Assembly (NCBI RefSeq): GCF_037893015.1
Contig: NC_133666.1
Location: 160,786,490-160,850,489, forward strand
DNA: 64,000 nucleotides
From: Macrotis lagotis
Lineage: Eukaryota > Chordata > Mammalia > Peramelemorphia > Peramelidae
Direction of reading: 5' to 3'
The notes under the pieces were generated by a model. It did no database searches. It was not told the DNA's origin and saw only the letters and a program-made list of their open reading frames with translations. Shown piece after piece: positions 48,209 through 59,663 of this stretch; position 1 is the stretch's first letter, and every line of letters begins with the position of its first letter. Both the position numbers and the translations under genes were made by a program.

Positions 48209-48756
48209 TCTGCTTCAAATGAATTTCATATAAGCAGCATACCGCACAATTCTAGTTTTTAAGCCACTCTGCTATTCATTTACATTTTAAGGGTGAGTTC
48301 ATCACTTTCACATTCAAAGTTATAATTATTCTTTATTTCCCTCCATGCCATGGTTGCTCTGTTTGTCTTTTCCCCTTTTTTTCACTTTATCCATATTCCC
48401 CAGTATTTTGTTTCTGAAAACCACCACCTCCAACTTGTTTGTCCTCCTATATTAACTCCCTCCCCTTTCTTTCCCCTTTCCCTTTGCTCCTTCTTCCTTC
48501 CCTTCCTTCTTTCAGTTCCCTTTTTACTCCCCCTCCCCTTTGCCCCTTTTAATACTTGAAAATTAACATAAGATTCTTAACTTAATTGAGTGTATGTATG
48601 TTAACTTTAAGCTAAATCTGATGGGAGTAAGATTCAGGCAGTTCTCACCACCTTTCTTCCCCTCTATTGTAATAGTTCTTTTCTTCCTCTTAAATTAATG
48701 GGATTTACCTTATTCAGTCCCCCCCATCCTCCCCTCTCTTTACTGTTCCCCTTTTT

Positions 48757-48887
48757 AAGGAGCTGGGTTTAAGTGGCTTGCCTGAGACTACACAGCTTGG
48801 TAATTATTAAGTGGCTGAGGTCAGATTTGAACTCAGGTAATCCTGACTTCAGGGCCGGTGCTCTATCTACTGCACTGCTTAGCCTCT
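48757..48887 (-). mobile_element. WSINE1-type SINE
   Basis: Minus-strand SINE, slightly short on its tail side, lying where L1 ORF1 should be. Confidence 0.88.
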
Positions 48888-49864
48888 GAGAATTTTTTTT
48901 TATATATATCCAATTGTATTTTCCAAGGATTTATTTTCATGTTGTCTTTCTGGACTGCAGATAAAATCAGATTCTCCTCAGGGATTCTAGATCTCTCTCA
49001 GTGTGTGTCTTTACCTTCCAGGTAATTTTCTATGGACTCCCCCCCACCCTCACTGGACTTTCTTCATTTTGCTGAGATCTTGTGTTGGGGGGGGGGCAGT
49101 TCACAGAAGTTTTTTGTGCACCCTGGAGGGGTGCAAACCTGGAGGTTTTACTCACTGGGTTTAATAACTGCAAGTGGACAGGTGAGCAGAGAGTACTCAT
49201 TGTTTTCTCTGGAGTATCTGTGGCCTTGATTTGAGGCCCTTTCCCTTGGCCTGGAGCAGTTTGGGTGTTGCTGGATGCTTTTATCCTTGAACTATGTAGG
49301 CTATGCCCTGGGGCAAGTTAAATACTCTTCCCATTCAACTCAGGGAATTCTGCTGCCCAGGCCTAAGCCTGGGGGTTGTGGGCAGGGGTGGACTATTACT
49401 GTGATTGTTCTGGGAAGAGGACTCAACTGAAGTAAAGTAAGGCATCTGAGGTCATTCAGACCAGAGGAGCCTAGCAGATGGAAGTCTGCTACTTTCTGCA
49501 CTAGAACTCATCGTCCAGCCCTGCCAAATGCCCTAGACCATCCGTCTCACAGCCAAAGCCTCCAAGCCCCAGTTGGCTCTTTGGCAGGGCTCTCACAGTA
49601 AAAGCTTCCACAGCTAATCCTAGGTTCATCCTGCTCTCAGGCTCTCACCCTGTCCTAACTGGCTCTCTGCTCTCTGTCCCCAGCTCACCCATGATCCCCA
49701 AAGACAGACCTTGAGGTAGATGTACTTCTCCTACCTTCTTCTGTGTTTTGTTGGTTGAATTTCTAGAAAGATCTTTGTTTTATATTATATATGAGGTAAG
49801 ATCAGGAGACCTTAGCACAGTGCCTGTCTTCTCTCCACCATCTTGACCGAAAGTCTAAACTTAT

Positions 49865-50617
49865 TTTTTCTAATGACATTTTTTTATTATTGTACAAAGA
49901 AAAAATTGCACAAATTTAATTTTAAAAAAAGGTGTTTTATGTATTTGTCCCAGTGGTGTCATATAACTTTTGTCTGTCCATATATGTTGAGGCATATAAT
50001 GAAGTATTGGTAAGACATCTGTTGTTTGCAAGAATAAAACCTAAAATTTGAAGTAGTTTTAGAAAGAAATTTATTAGCTTACTTGGTAGAAGAGGATAAG
50101 TTAGAAAAGATATGAGGTTTCCTCTTACACAGACTGTACAGTATACCAAATACAGATTTTACACTAGAATAGTTGCACAAAAAGATAACTAGAAAGCAAG
50201 GTAGATTGAAATGAATATTAGTAAGTTTAATTCATCAATATTTTGACAAAGACAAGTAAAAAGGGTACACCAAAACACCAACTTGGGTGGACTAAAAACA
50301 AGATTAATGTTTGGAGACCCAAAACAGGAATGCTTTGGGTGAATCCATGGCCTGTGGGAACCCAAAATACTCTTAGCCATTTACAATCTTCCTTGAGAGT
50401 TACAGGGTTCAGGATATATCTAAGACACAGGGTGCACAAAGCTGAATTTAAACAGTAAAATAAAATTTCTGAATATAGTAGATGGTTTTTCTCAAATTTC
50501 ACCTTAAATTAATTGGAAATCATACTCAGTTCTATTTAGGAAAGATGATCATAAGTTTAAAACTAGAAAACCCAGCAAGAAATTAGACCATATTTAGAGA
50601 GAAAATGTGGTAAAGAA

Positions 50618-50666
<49 letters not shown>

Positions 50667-51220
50667 GTGTGTATATAGTTGCTTTATTATGTTATTTTTC
50701 CTTCATTTTGAAAAATTCAAAAAAGTTCTACCTTGATTCAATACAATTCCTAAGCATGAGATTTTTGTAGAGAGAGTGAATGTCTCCAGGTTTTCACTCC
50801 TTGGCTTTCAAACAGACATATCTATGATCAATTATGTGGAAACTGGTAACACTCTAAGGAAGGTAATAAAATGCCTAGATCTTTGAAATGAATGAGAAAC
50901 CCCTCTATTGAATGTTGAGATTGGAGGTGGAAGATCTTGATATGATTATCAAGGAAAAATATAAATAAAGAAAAGTAAACACAAAACATATACAAAAGAA
51001 TGGGAAATATTTTTGGAGGAGCACTAGCACTAAGAGATAACATGTGAATTGAACTTTGAGGGAGCTGTAACACTTTAAAAACTCAGATGAAGAGAAATGG
51101 AGAACTGTATTACAAAGGCATAGAGATGGGTAAAATGAATATCAGCCTGAGAGAGTAATAAGTCAGTTTGGTAGGAATATAGAGTATGTGAAGGAGAGCA
51201 AAGTGTACTTAGCTTAGGGC
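49865..51220. other. Unclassified intergenic DNA with (TA)n
   Basis: No gene recognised. A (TA)n run lies at 50621-50662. The more GC-balanced part at 50050-50460 has overlapping open frames on both strands without known motifs and could be an unrecognised LTR. Confidence 0.5.
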
Positions 51221-51224
51221 AGGA

Positions 51225-52735
51225 AAGCTACAAATTGAGAAGTACTTTAAAAATCAGGAAGGAAGGAAAGAGAAAAGTAAAAGTGGAAAGAGAGAATAAA
51301 ATGGAAGATGACTGATAGAAGATCAGGAAGACTGAGGGAAGTAATACTACAGTTTGTTGTTTGCAAAAATGATTTCTGAAGCAAAGAGATACACACAGAG
51401 TAAAGGTAACTGTAGCAGAATTTATTTTGTTTCTGTGGAAGTCAAAAAAGAGCAGTGAGAGCAATCCTGATCTCAAAAAAACAGCAAAACCAAAAATAGA
51501 TCTAATTAAAATGGATAAGGAAGGAAACTGCATTTTCTTAAAAGGTAACATAGGCAATAAAGTAATATCAGTATTAAAAATATTCATACCAAGTGTTGTG
51601 GCATCCAAGTGAATTTTACCAAACATTGAAAGAAGAATTAACTGAAATTTGATATAAATAATTTGATAAAAAAAAGATGAAGGAGTTTGGCCAAATTTCT
51701 TTTACGGTACTAATATGGTGCTGATGCCTAATCTGGAAAAATTGAAACAGACGAAGAAAAATGATAGGCTAATCTCCCTAATGATTATTGATGCAAGAAA
51801 TTGAAGCAAAATATTAACAGATTACAGCAAGTAATCACTATGTTAATACTCAAAGATTGGGAAGGAGTTGTACCAGATATGCAGAGATGGTCCAATATTA
51901 AGGAAAAATCATCATAATTCATTGTATCAATTACAGAACTAAGAGAAATCATTAGGATGCTGAAAAAGCCTTTGATGACATACAATACATATTCCTATTT
52001 AAAACATTAGAGAGCATAGGAATAAATGGAACCTTCTTTAAAATGATAATCAGTAACTGTCTAATACTATCAGAATGTATTATCTGTAATAGGGATCAGG
52101 TAGAAACATTCCCATTAAGATCAGGACTGAAAGAAGAATGCACAGTATCACAACTATTATTCTCCATCATATTAGAAATGTTAGCTTTAGCAAATAAGAA
52201 AAGAAAAAGAAATTAAATTCATGAGGAACAAAATTCTCCAAATTCCCTAGAAAATAAACTAAAAATTACTTGAAATAATTAAAAATTTTAGCAAAGTTAA
52301 GGAAATAAAATAAATCCACATAAATCATCAGCATTCTAGATATTATCAACAAAGCACAATAGCATTAGTAAGAAAGAGAAATTTCTGTCAAAGTTACTGT
52401 AGATTATAAAAAATTCTTGGGATTCTACTTGTCAAAACAAACCCAGAAACTATATGAACACAATTACAAAAAACTTTCACACAAATAATGTCAGAACTAA
52501 ACAAATGGAAGAATGTCAATTGTCCATGAATAGGTCAAAATAATGTAATAATTAAAAATGGCAATTTTGTCTACATTAAATTATTTATTCAATATCATAC
52601 CAAAGAATTACCAAAACTATTCTTCAGACATAGAAAAAATGGTAAAAACAAAATCACCTGCCAGAAAAAAAGGCAAGAATATCCAAGGAATTAATGAAAA
52701 ATAATTGTAAAGGTTGGTGGCCCAGACCTGCCAGA
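51225..52735 (+). mobile_element. L1 spacer and ORF2 fragment
   Basis: Plus-strand L1: purine-rich spacer (51240-51400), endonuclease-proximal block (KIDLIKMDKEGNCIFLKGNI at 51427-51612), then a decayed RT region to about 52735. Both ends are truncated and there are many stops. Confidence 0.75.
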
Positions 52736-53032
52736 CCAATAATCATACATTTCTCCCAACCCTGTAATTGTGCAGTTTTTTAGTGCAGCAATATTTTTCC
52801 ATCAATTTATTTTATGTAACTATTCTGTTATTAAATATTCTAATGACATACAATATCATTTTTGCATTTGAATCATTTTGTGGTTTTTATTGTAGTGGAC
52901 TTTTTATAACCATCTAGACAACTAGAAATTTTCATTGTTTCTTTAGGTGGAAGACTTGCTATCTCTTTTGATTTCTTTCTTGGAAAAACCTCTAAAGAAA
53001 ATTTTGATTGGTAATGAATTGTATCTTTTGAT

Positions 53033-53091
<59 letters not shown>

Positions 53092-54030
53092 ATTATATAG
53101 ATGCATTTGTATTTTGAATTCTATTCATGATATTTATTTTATGTTGCTTTAAATTAGAAGCAATGGTATTCAAAATTCTTAGTGTATTACTAACCAGATA
53201 TTGACAGTTTACTACTTTTTTCTTATTATTATTGTGTTCTCATCTTTTGGATGGAGTTCAAATAAAAATGGTTCTTGAATAATTCATTAACCTGATATTT
53301 TTTTACGTCTAATGTTCTGTGGTCTATTGAACATGTTAAAAATTGTTTTTCTTGTAATTGAATGAAGGCCTTGGGCATCAAACTTAATATTATATGAAAC
53401 TCTCTAGCTCATTTTTAATGGAGTTCAGATGAATGTGGTCCATGACAAGTTACTACCCACTGTTATTCTTTTGTATTTTATATTCTATAGATCATCACAA
53501 GACAGATAAAGTAGTTGCATATTGTCATTAAAAATAAGTATTAGGATATAAACTCATCTCCTTTATGCTTTCTAAAAACATCTCTGGTTCAACTGAAGCA
53601 GCAGACAGGATGAGGGAAATGGCAGGTTTTCGCCTTCATGTTTCTATACTTGTCATAGTTATGAATTCTCTATTAATATTGTATGTACTTTTTAAAGTTA
53701 TTTCCCCAAATGTGCTGTGGCCAATTTTCCAGTTAGAAAGAACTTTACTGAAATTGGTTTCTATAGATTTTAATTGATTTAAATGTTTTTCTCTCATTAA
53801 AATTTGATATTTTGTTGTCAATAAGATTTTTAATGTATATGGAAACAGCTTTTCCCCCCAGTAGTTTTATGCATATTTCTTATTTGAAGACTGTTAAGAC
53901 AATTTGAAGCATCACCACTGTGGCTGGGTTTAATTCGTTTTCCAAATTCAAGCTACATGTCTTTAATCAAGTTCTTTCTGTTGGCATAAGTTACAAATGT
54001 TACTATCTCAGAACACTTGAAGTTCTGGTA
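52736..54030. other. Unclassified AT-rich DNA with (TA)n
   Basis: No gene recognised. A (TA)n run with one interruption lies at 53039-53091. Confidence 0.6.
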
Positions 54031-54036
54031 TACAGT

Positions 54037-54496
54037 TGAAAAGTCCTTTGACTTTTCCTTTTGGGCAGCCAGATCATATCTTTCCAAGGTCTTCGAGGCA
54101 CTGCCAGACAGGACCAGCATGTTCAATAATGACAGTTCAAACCAGGAGAGAGGAGTAACAGGTTTTATAAACAAGCCACTTCATCTCTGGATTTGCAAGC
54201 AGACAGCCCTTTTTTATACATGTAAGACCACTCCTTCAGCCTCTTTTAGGTATGCAAAACAGTATAACTCAAAGATTGTTCCCAGGCTTCCTCTTTCACA
54301 CTAGATGTTCTCTCTTCTATCAACTTCAAAGGGTAAGATAATGGTTAAGTAAAGAAGGACCAGAGCTCCTCCCTGAGTACAGAGCACACTCAGATATTTG
54401 CTCTTATCAGAGAGTTCTGACCTTGTGTGAACATCTGGGTCTCATGTTTTCTCAAGAGAACTTTATGGCCAGCATTCTTAACTTTAACCCTTCACA
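54037..54496 (-). repeat. 3' LTR of the provirus
   Basis: Same family as the 5' LTR but about 30 bp longer because of an extra block at about 54313-54347, and with AATAAA changed in the corresponding position (54170s). Differences are spread along the whole length. Confidence 0.88.
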
Positions 54497-54510
54497 TTTC
54501 CCCTTTCCTA
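54497..54510 (-). other. Polypurine tract of the provirus
   Basis: TAGGAAAGGGGAAA on the minus strand directly abuts the 3' LTR, the position where plus-strand DNA synthesis is primed in retroviruses. Confidence 0.8.
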
Positions 54511-56771
54511 CTTAAGCTCAAAGCGCTCACAGATCTCATAGAAAGAGTTGCCTTGGTGGATTGACATATAGCTCAATCATTACTGTTTTGACCAAAAAAA
54601 ACATCAATGCCTTTATCAACAATGGCAAACAGATACAGAACATGGGAGTCAGGACAGACTTGTGAGTTATGTGTTCTTAAGCTTTAGAATAACTAAACAA
54701 GGGGAATTTTACACTGATTGGGATGTAGTTCATGTCTTTGGGAAAAACATGGAGTGAGTGAGCAATGATAAACAGTAAAGGTAAAGAATTAGTACTCCAA
54801 ATTTTTCCCATGACACTGGAGGGTACAAAAAACATTAGAATCCAAACTGAAACATATTCTTTATGAACCCCTTAATTCAATTTACCTGTATATTTAGAAT
54901 AGCACATTATAGGATCAATAATAACATAATAAACTTAATATTTACCTAGTAATTGCTTTCATATCAAACTTTTCACTTTATGGTGTTCAATATTTTTCTA
55001 ATCAATTCATTGCCAAGCACTGCAAAAGTACCAATTTATTGCAATTTTAAATCACCCCAGCCTCATATAAACACATATCTCCCTATAGACTTACAGTTCT
55101 ATACTTTATTCTGTTCTTATGATTTGTACACCATTTTCCAAAGTTCCCAAAATCCATCTTTTGTATACAAAGTCAACCCTGCTCAAACCTTCTGTCTACA
55201 TGCTTTTACCCATTTCCAAACTTAACAAATGGCTCAAGAGAAACCCCAGTTGTCTCTAAGTCTGGATTTTCTTTCCAGTACTTGCAGAATCTCTTACTCA
55301 AACTATACAACTCACATTTTCCACCATTTCTTTTCATTAGCTCTTTTTGACTTTAATTCATACTATTCCAAACTAGATTCACATAGCTTATACAGCTATA
55401 TAAACTACAGATATGATTCCACTTTTCACAATGCATTTTTCATCCAAGGTTTAAATATTTAACATTTCTTGATTACAACTGCAAAAATCCTGGAGAAGCT
55501 AGTCATTCAAAAATCCCTTAGCCTAATTAGAATATTCCCTGCCCTCCTTCTTCAAATAGAGTAAACTGAACAACTTTTATAGAGAGATACCATCCTAGAT
55601 TCTTTGGGGGGGTCTTCTATTCTTCAACCCTTACATGTCCCATAATTTTCTGTAATAACTAAGAATATCTGAATCTATATTGTTAAACTCCTGAAGCTCT
55701 AATGATGTCATATCATTCTGGAAAAAAGATTAATTATTTAGTTTCCCCTATATGGGCATTTTGGTAACCACATTATAGATTTTAGGATTAACCTGACTCT
55801 CTTGTCTTTCTGAAATCTATTTTCACTATTTTCAAATTAAAATAACATTTTGTTCTATGATTTCTTTGTTTAACATATTTGGTAATATTTGCTGTTTCTT
55901 TAACTTCAAATAAGGTCCTTTTTAACACTTACTTTACTAATTCTTCCTGAAGTAGCACTCCCTCCTGAAAGGGGGAGGGATTGGGAAACACTCTGGCAGC
56001 ACAGAATCAAGGAGAATGGGAAAGAGAAGGGAGCATAAACAAGGAATGGGGGGAGGGCCCTTCTCATAATAGTAAAATAACAAGGTGAGTAATTTGGCCT
56101 CAGTCAATTTAACAACAAAATCCATTCCTTTTTAAAAATAAAAACAAAAAAAAATATCCCACTTGGAAGTGCTCGAGACACTGTAGGGGTGAGGAGGGAG
56201 GGATCAGATTACTCACAGAAAGCAGGCTCAAGTGGAGAGCCAGTGAGGGCATTAGATGCCTAAAACTCTAGCTGCCTAAAATAACAAAGAGCAGCAATTT
56301 AAATGAGGTAATCCAAGGATAATTTTAGAGGAACTTTTCTCTCCATCTAGCAAATCAATAGAAGAACCCAAACGCACGCGTAAATAGACAATATAAATAC
56401 ATAAAGACAGTTGAGGCACAAGCACAGATCACACAAATGCAACAGAATTTTCCAAACTGACAATCTCAACACATATTCACAAACACAGACCAATGGCAAA
56501 TTACTGACATCTCAGGAATGCTGTGAGGGGAGATTCTCTCTTAAGCTAGTAAGATCTGGTTATAATGACCAAGAAGGAGCTGATGGGGCAGGAGGAGGCC
56601 AATTTTCATCCTCCTGTATAACTTTATTTCTTTTTTCTATTTCCTTTTTTGTCTTGTACAGCTTTATTGTCTGTTTGGCTTTCTATAGAGAAATGTCTTT
56701 TAGGTCACTCCATTCCCCCAAAAGCATTTTTCACTATACTAAATATCAAGAAATCTAGTTCTTTAAGATAA
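54511..56771 (-). other. Provirus interior without readable genes
   Basis: About 2.26 kb between the gag remnant and the polypurine tract. Stops are frequent in all minus-strand frames and no RT (YxDD), protease or envelope motif is visible. The 62-codon frame at 55937-56125 and the plus-strand frames are not recognisable. Confidence 0.6.
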
Positions 56772-56999
56772 TCAGAGCATACTTGTTTGTAGCAAGTCAT
56801 CTGTTCCTCCTACTATTTTCCATTTTTCAGGGGTTAATTCTATATCTGGAAGTCCTGGTGAAACAGTCTGAATTCTTTCTATGAAACTGTTTAAATCTGG
56901 AAGATTTATAGTTACTCCTGGTTTCTTTACAGTTTTATATATTTGTTGAGCCCAAACTATCTGCTCTTCTGGTTTAATTATGGGTAACAAATTTCCCAT
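56772..56999 (-). pseudogene. gag: Gag matrix remnant of the endogenous retrovirus
   Basis: A 75-codon frame starts Met-Gly, the usual N-myristoylation context of a retroviral matrix protein, about 108 bases inside the 5' LTR, the expected place for gag. A 'VSPGLP' block at residues 46-51 and 'WKIVG' at 60-64 resemble the conserved core of betaretroviral matrix domains. It then meets a TGA, far short of a full Gag. No further capsid or zinc-knuckle sequence is recognised downstream. The assignment rests on position plus these short motifs. Confidence 0.65.
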
Positions 57000-57085
57000 C
57001 CTCCCGACTTTTTTCTTGGGGTGCTCTCACTACTTCCTGTCTTTTTGTTTAGACAGGGTCCTGGTTCCTATCCTGCCCTATCCCT

Positions 57086-57104
57086 GTCCCTGTTCAGGGC
57101 ACCA
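57086..57104 (-). other. Primer-binding site, tRNA-Lys type
   Basis: On the minus strand, 2 bases inside the 5' LTR, lies TGGTGCCCTGAACAGGGAC. This resembles the complement of the 3' end of tRNA-Lys3 (TGGCGCCCGAACAGGGAC), with one C to T change and one extra T. Lys3 priming is typical of several betaretroviruses and of lentiviruses. Confidence 0.75.
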
Positions 57105-57106
57105 CT

Positions 57107-57535
57107 TGAAAAGTCCTTTGACTTTTCCTTTTGGGCAGCTGGGTCATACCTTTCCAAGGTATTTGGGGTACTGCCGGGCACAACCAGCATGTTCAATAAT
57201 GAGAGTTCAAGCCAGGAGAGAGGAGTAACAGATTTTATTAACAGGCTACTACATCTCTTCATTTGCAAGCAGACAGTCCTTTTTTTATACATGTAAGACC
57301 ACCCCCTTCAGCCTCTTTTAGTTATGCAAAACAGTATAACTCATAGATTGTTCCCAGGCTTCCTCTTTCACACTATATGTTCTCTTAACTAAAGAAGGAC
57401 CAGAGCTCCTCCCTGAGTACAGAGCACAATCAGATATTTGCTCTTTTCAGAGCGTTCTGACCTGTGTGAACATCTGGGTCTCATGTTTTCTCAAGAGAAC
57501 TTCATGGCCAGCATTCTTAAATTTAACCCTTTACA
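57107..57535 (-). repeat. 5' LTR of the provirus
   Basis: TG...CA ends in either direction. On the minus strand it holds a TATA-like box (reverse complement of 57280-57289) and a polyadenylation signal AATAAA (reverse complement of 57234-57239) about 45 bp downstream. The short distance implies a small R region. Confidence 0.88.
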
Positions 57536-57541
57536 TACAGT

Positions 57542-58026
57542 AACATGAGTGACACTGTACTATTAACAAATATTACCCTATGCAAATTTATTGGATTTTT
57601 GCAGGATTATTATTTCTTATGGCCTCAGTGAAGTGCAGAAATATCAGACCCAATTGAAACAAATTAGATGGCTATTTGAACCTCAAACAAGTGGTCAGCA
57701 ATTCAGTGCCATAAAAACATAGTGAAAGCCTGGGCTTACTGAAAATGAATTATGTGGACAACATAACATCTTTACTTTTTTTAAAAATTTGACTTTTTAT
57801 TTTGAACTTAAGAGATAAAACATTTCCATAACATAATAGAATAGGAAAAAATGATCATATATAAAATTGCAAATCTATTAGGTACAACTTGCTATTCCTT
57901 TAAAATACATAATAAAGCTCTCTTATAATTTCACTTTCTTTTTTTACCTCTCCTTACCCCTGCCTAGAGACAGCTACCATTATGCATGAATGTGTATGTA
58001 TGTATGTATGTATAAGTTTTTTCTCC
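57542..58026. other. Unclassified AT-rich DNA with (TATG)n
   Basis: No gene recognised. A short (TATG)n run lies at about 57991-58013. Confidence 0.6.
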
Positions 58027-58039
58027 AAATGAAGATTTT

Positions 58040-59597
58040 TTTTTTCTGGGTTTCTGGTCTAGTTTTATTAGAAGTAAGGAGTTTAAGAACTGGGTGAGGT
58101 ATAATGGGTATAATGGCAGAAGCAGCAGGCTGGAGTGGATTAAATAAGTCTAATTTTAATAGGGATAGGGTGGGAACAGTGGGAGGGGAGGGTGTGGGAG
58201 GGGGAGGTTATTCAATGCTGAAGTAGGGAAGGAGGGGAACAGGGGAAAAATGAGAGGGAAGAAAGGCAAGATAGGGTAAGTGTAAGGCAGTGAAGGGCTC
58301 AGAAAGGAGCTTCCCGGCAAGTGCAAGCAGCCATCAGGGCCCGTTTCAGTTGCTCGTAGGTGACCAACATCACTACATTCTAGGAGCCCAGATGGAGGAA
58401 GGAAGGCATGAAACCTTTGTAGAAGGCTTTGGGTCCTTCCTTCTGAAGCATGGTGAGGGCACAGTGGCCAGCACTGGCATACTGGTCTGCGGCAGAGTTC
58501 ATGTATCTCGTCTTGACGACATCCACGGGGGAGGCAATGATGGTGGTGCAAAAGCCAGCCCCAAAGGCTGAAGTGAAGTGGCATGGAAGGTCATCAGTCA
58601 TGAGGTGGGCCTTCAGGAGGGCATCTTTGATGAGATCATAGGTCACCAGTTCAGCACAGTTGACAATAGCATTGCGGGCAACATTGGGTGAAGTTCCTTT
58701 CCATAAGCCCCGAAGCCCCTCCTCTCGGGCAATAGTTTTATAAGCACCCACTGTGCCCTGGTATCTCCGATTGCCACCTGCCCGAGCCTGGGCCTGGAAA
58801 CAGACTTTCACCACATCTGTGGGTTGGGCAACAGCCACTGCCAGTGCTCCTGTGGTGCAGCCTGCCAAGAGACGGCTCCCAATACCTGCATGCTCAGATC
58901 CCTTGGTGTAGAACTGCTTGAAAGAGTCATAGAGGCCAATACGGACAGAGGCAAAACTCATCTGGTGCTGTAAGCCAGCCACTAGCCCATTGTACAGGCT
59001 ACCAGGGCCCTCAGTCTTCACCATAGTCAGAATGGTGCCCATGACACCCCGATACTGGGCAGTGGTAGAAGCTCGCATGGCCCCTTGGTTCTCTCCTTGA
59101 ATCTGTAGCTGGACTTTGGCTGTATCCAGGGGAAAGGTGATGAGGTCAGTGATGCAGGCAGCAGTGCCAGCCCCAAGGAACTTGACAGCAGCTGTTGGGG
59201 GTACATCTGTAGGCTTAAATCCAACCATGATGCTGGCTTTCAGCTCCTTCCCAGGAGGAAAAATGGAAGGATAACCTCCATTGATTGAGCAAGACGAGAT
59301 AGAGTAACTCTGCCGAGTCCTGACTTGGGGGGTCTCACGATGCCTGCACCTTGCTCAAGCTTCTCTAAAGGTGTCCCGTTCTTCAAAGGTGCTCACGGCG
59401 GCTATGGCCCACTCCCCTTGATGTTCCATAGACAGCCGTCAGGGCCCCGGACACCCCACGCTCATGCTACGTGCCGGGCCGTGGAGGAAAACGCGAGAGG
59501 CTGTGGCAGCGGGAGAGGCACCGGGAAGTCTGGGGGTCTAGGTGGTCCGGGGGGGTCCGCGAGGCAGGCGAGGCTGGAGGAGTAGAAGCACGCACTG
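58040..59597 (-). mobile_element. Processed cDNA insertion carrying the UCP2 retrocopy
   Basis: The inserted cDNA spans a CpG-rich 5'UTR (59229-59597), an intronless reading region and a 3'UTR with AATAAA (reverse complement of 58064-58069), followed about 18 bases later by a poly(A) tail (poly(T) ending at about 58045). It is flanked by AAATGAAGATTTT at 58027-58039 and 59598-59610, a 13-bp target duplication typical of L1-mediated retroposition. Confidence 0.95.
58299..59228 (-). pseudogene. UCP2: UCP2 processed retropseudogene, stop at codon 283
   Basis: The source gene encodes mitochondrial uncoupling protein 2, a six-helix inner-membrane carrier of the SLC25 family (SLC25A8) implicated in proton leak and metabolite export. 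From ATG at 59228 to TGA at 58299 there are 309 codons, the same length as human UCP2 as I recall it, without introns or frameshifts. The three carrier signatures are intact: PLDTAK at residues 33-38, PTDVVK at 136-141 and PVDVVK at 234-239. Codon 283, Trp in the family (LGSWNVVM), is TAG, leaving 282 residues and removing the final 27, which include the last part of the sixth helix and the C-terminal matrix tail with its nucleotide-binding region. Changes such as His at 88 and 279 and Cys at 143, where the family has Arg, look like CpG decay. It is otherwise almost undamaged, hence fairly young. I cannot exclude expression, but it is most likely a pseudogene. Confidence 0.95.
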
Positions 59598-59663
59598 AAA
59601 TGAAGATTTTCTAAAGGAAGACAAAGGTGCTTTATTTGTTTCTTCTACTCTCTAAACTTCCAT

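Larger units (their letters stand above)
54037..57535 (-). mobile_element. Deleted endogenous provirus, betaretrovirus-like
   Basis: Two related LTRs (54037-54496 and 57107-57535) flank 2.6 kb of internal sequence. The whole unit is bounded by a perfect 6-bp duplication TACAGT (54031-54036 and 57536-57541), so it is a single integration event. Orientation is minus: a Lys-type primer-binding site follows the right-hand (5') LTR and a polypurine tract precedes the left-hand (3') LTR. Only the first 75 codons of a gag-like frame are readable. I saw no protease, RT, integrase or envelope motif, so it is defective and was probably non-autonomous or internally deleted. The LTRs differ at many positions and one has an extra ~30-bp block, indicating considerable age. 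Confidence 0.88.

Noticed and set aside
56411..56758. 115-codon plus-strand open frame inside the provirus
   Set aside because: It is antisense to the provirus, has no known motif, and is consistent with chance in a low-stop region.
58290..58571. 93-codon plus-strand frame, and minus-strand 142-codon frame at 58156-58584
   Set aside because: Both are out-of-frame shadows of the UCP2 retrocopy and its 3'UTR.
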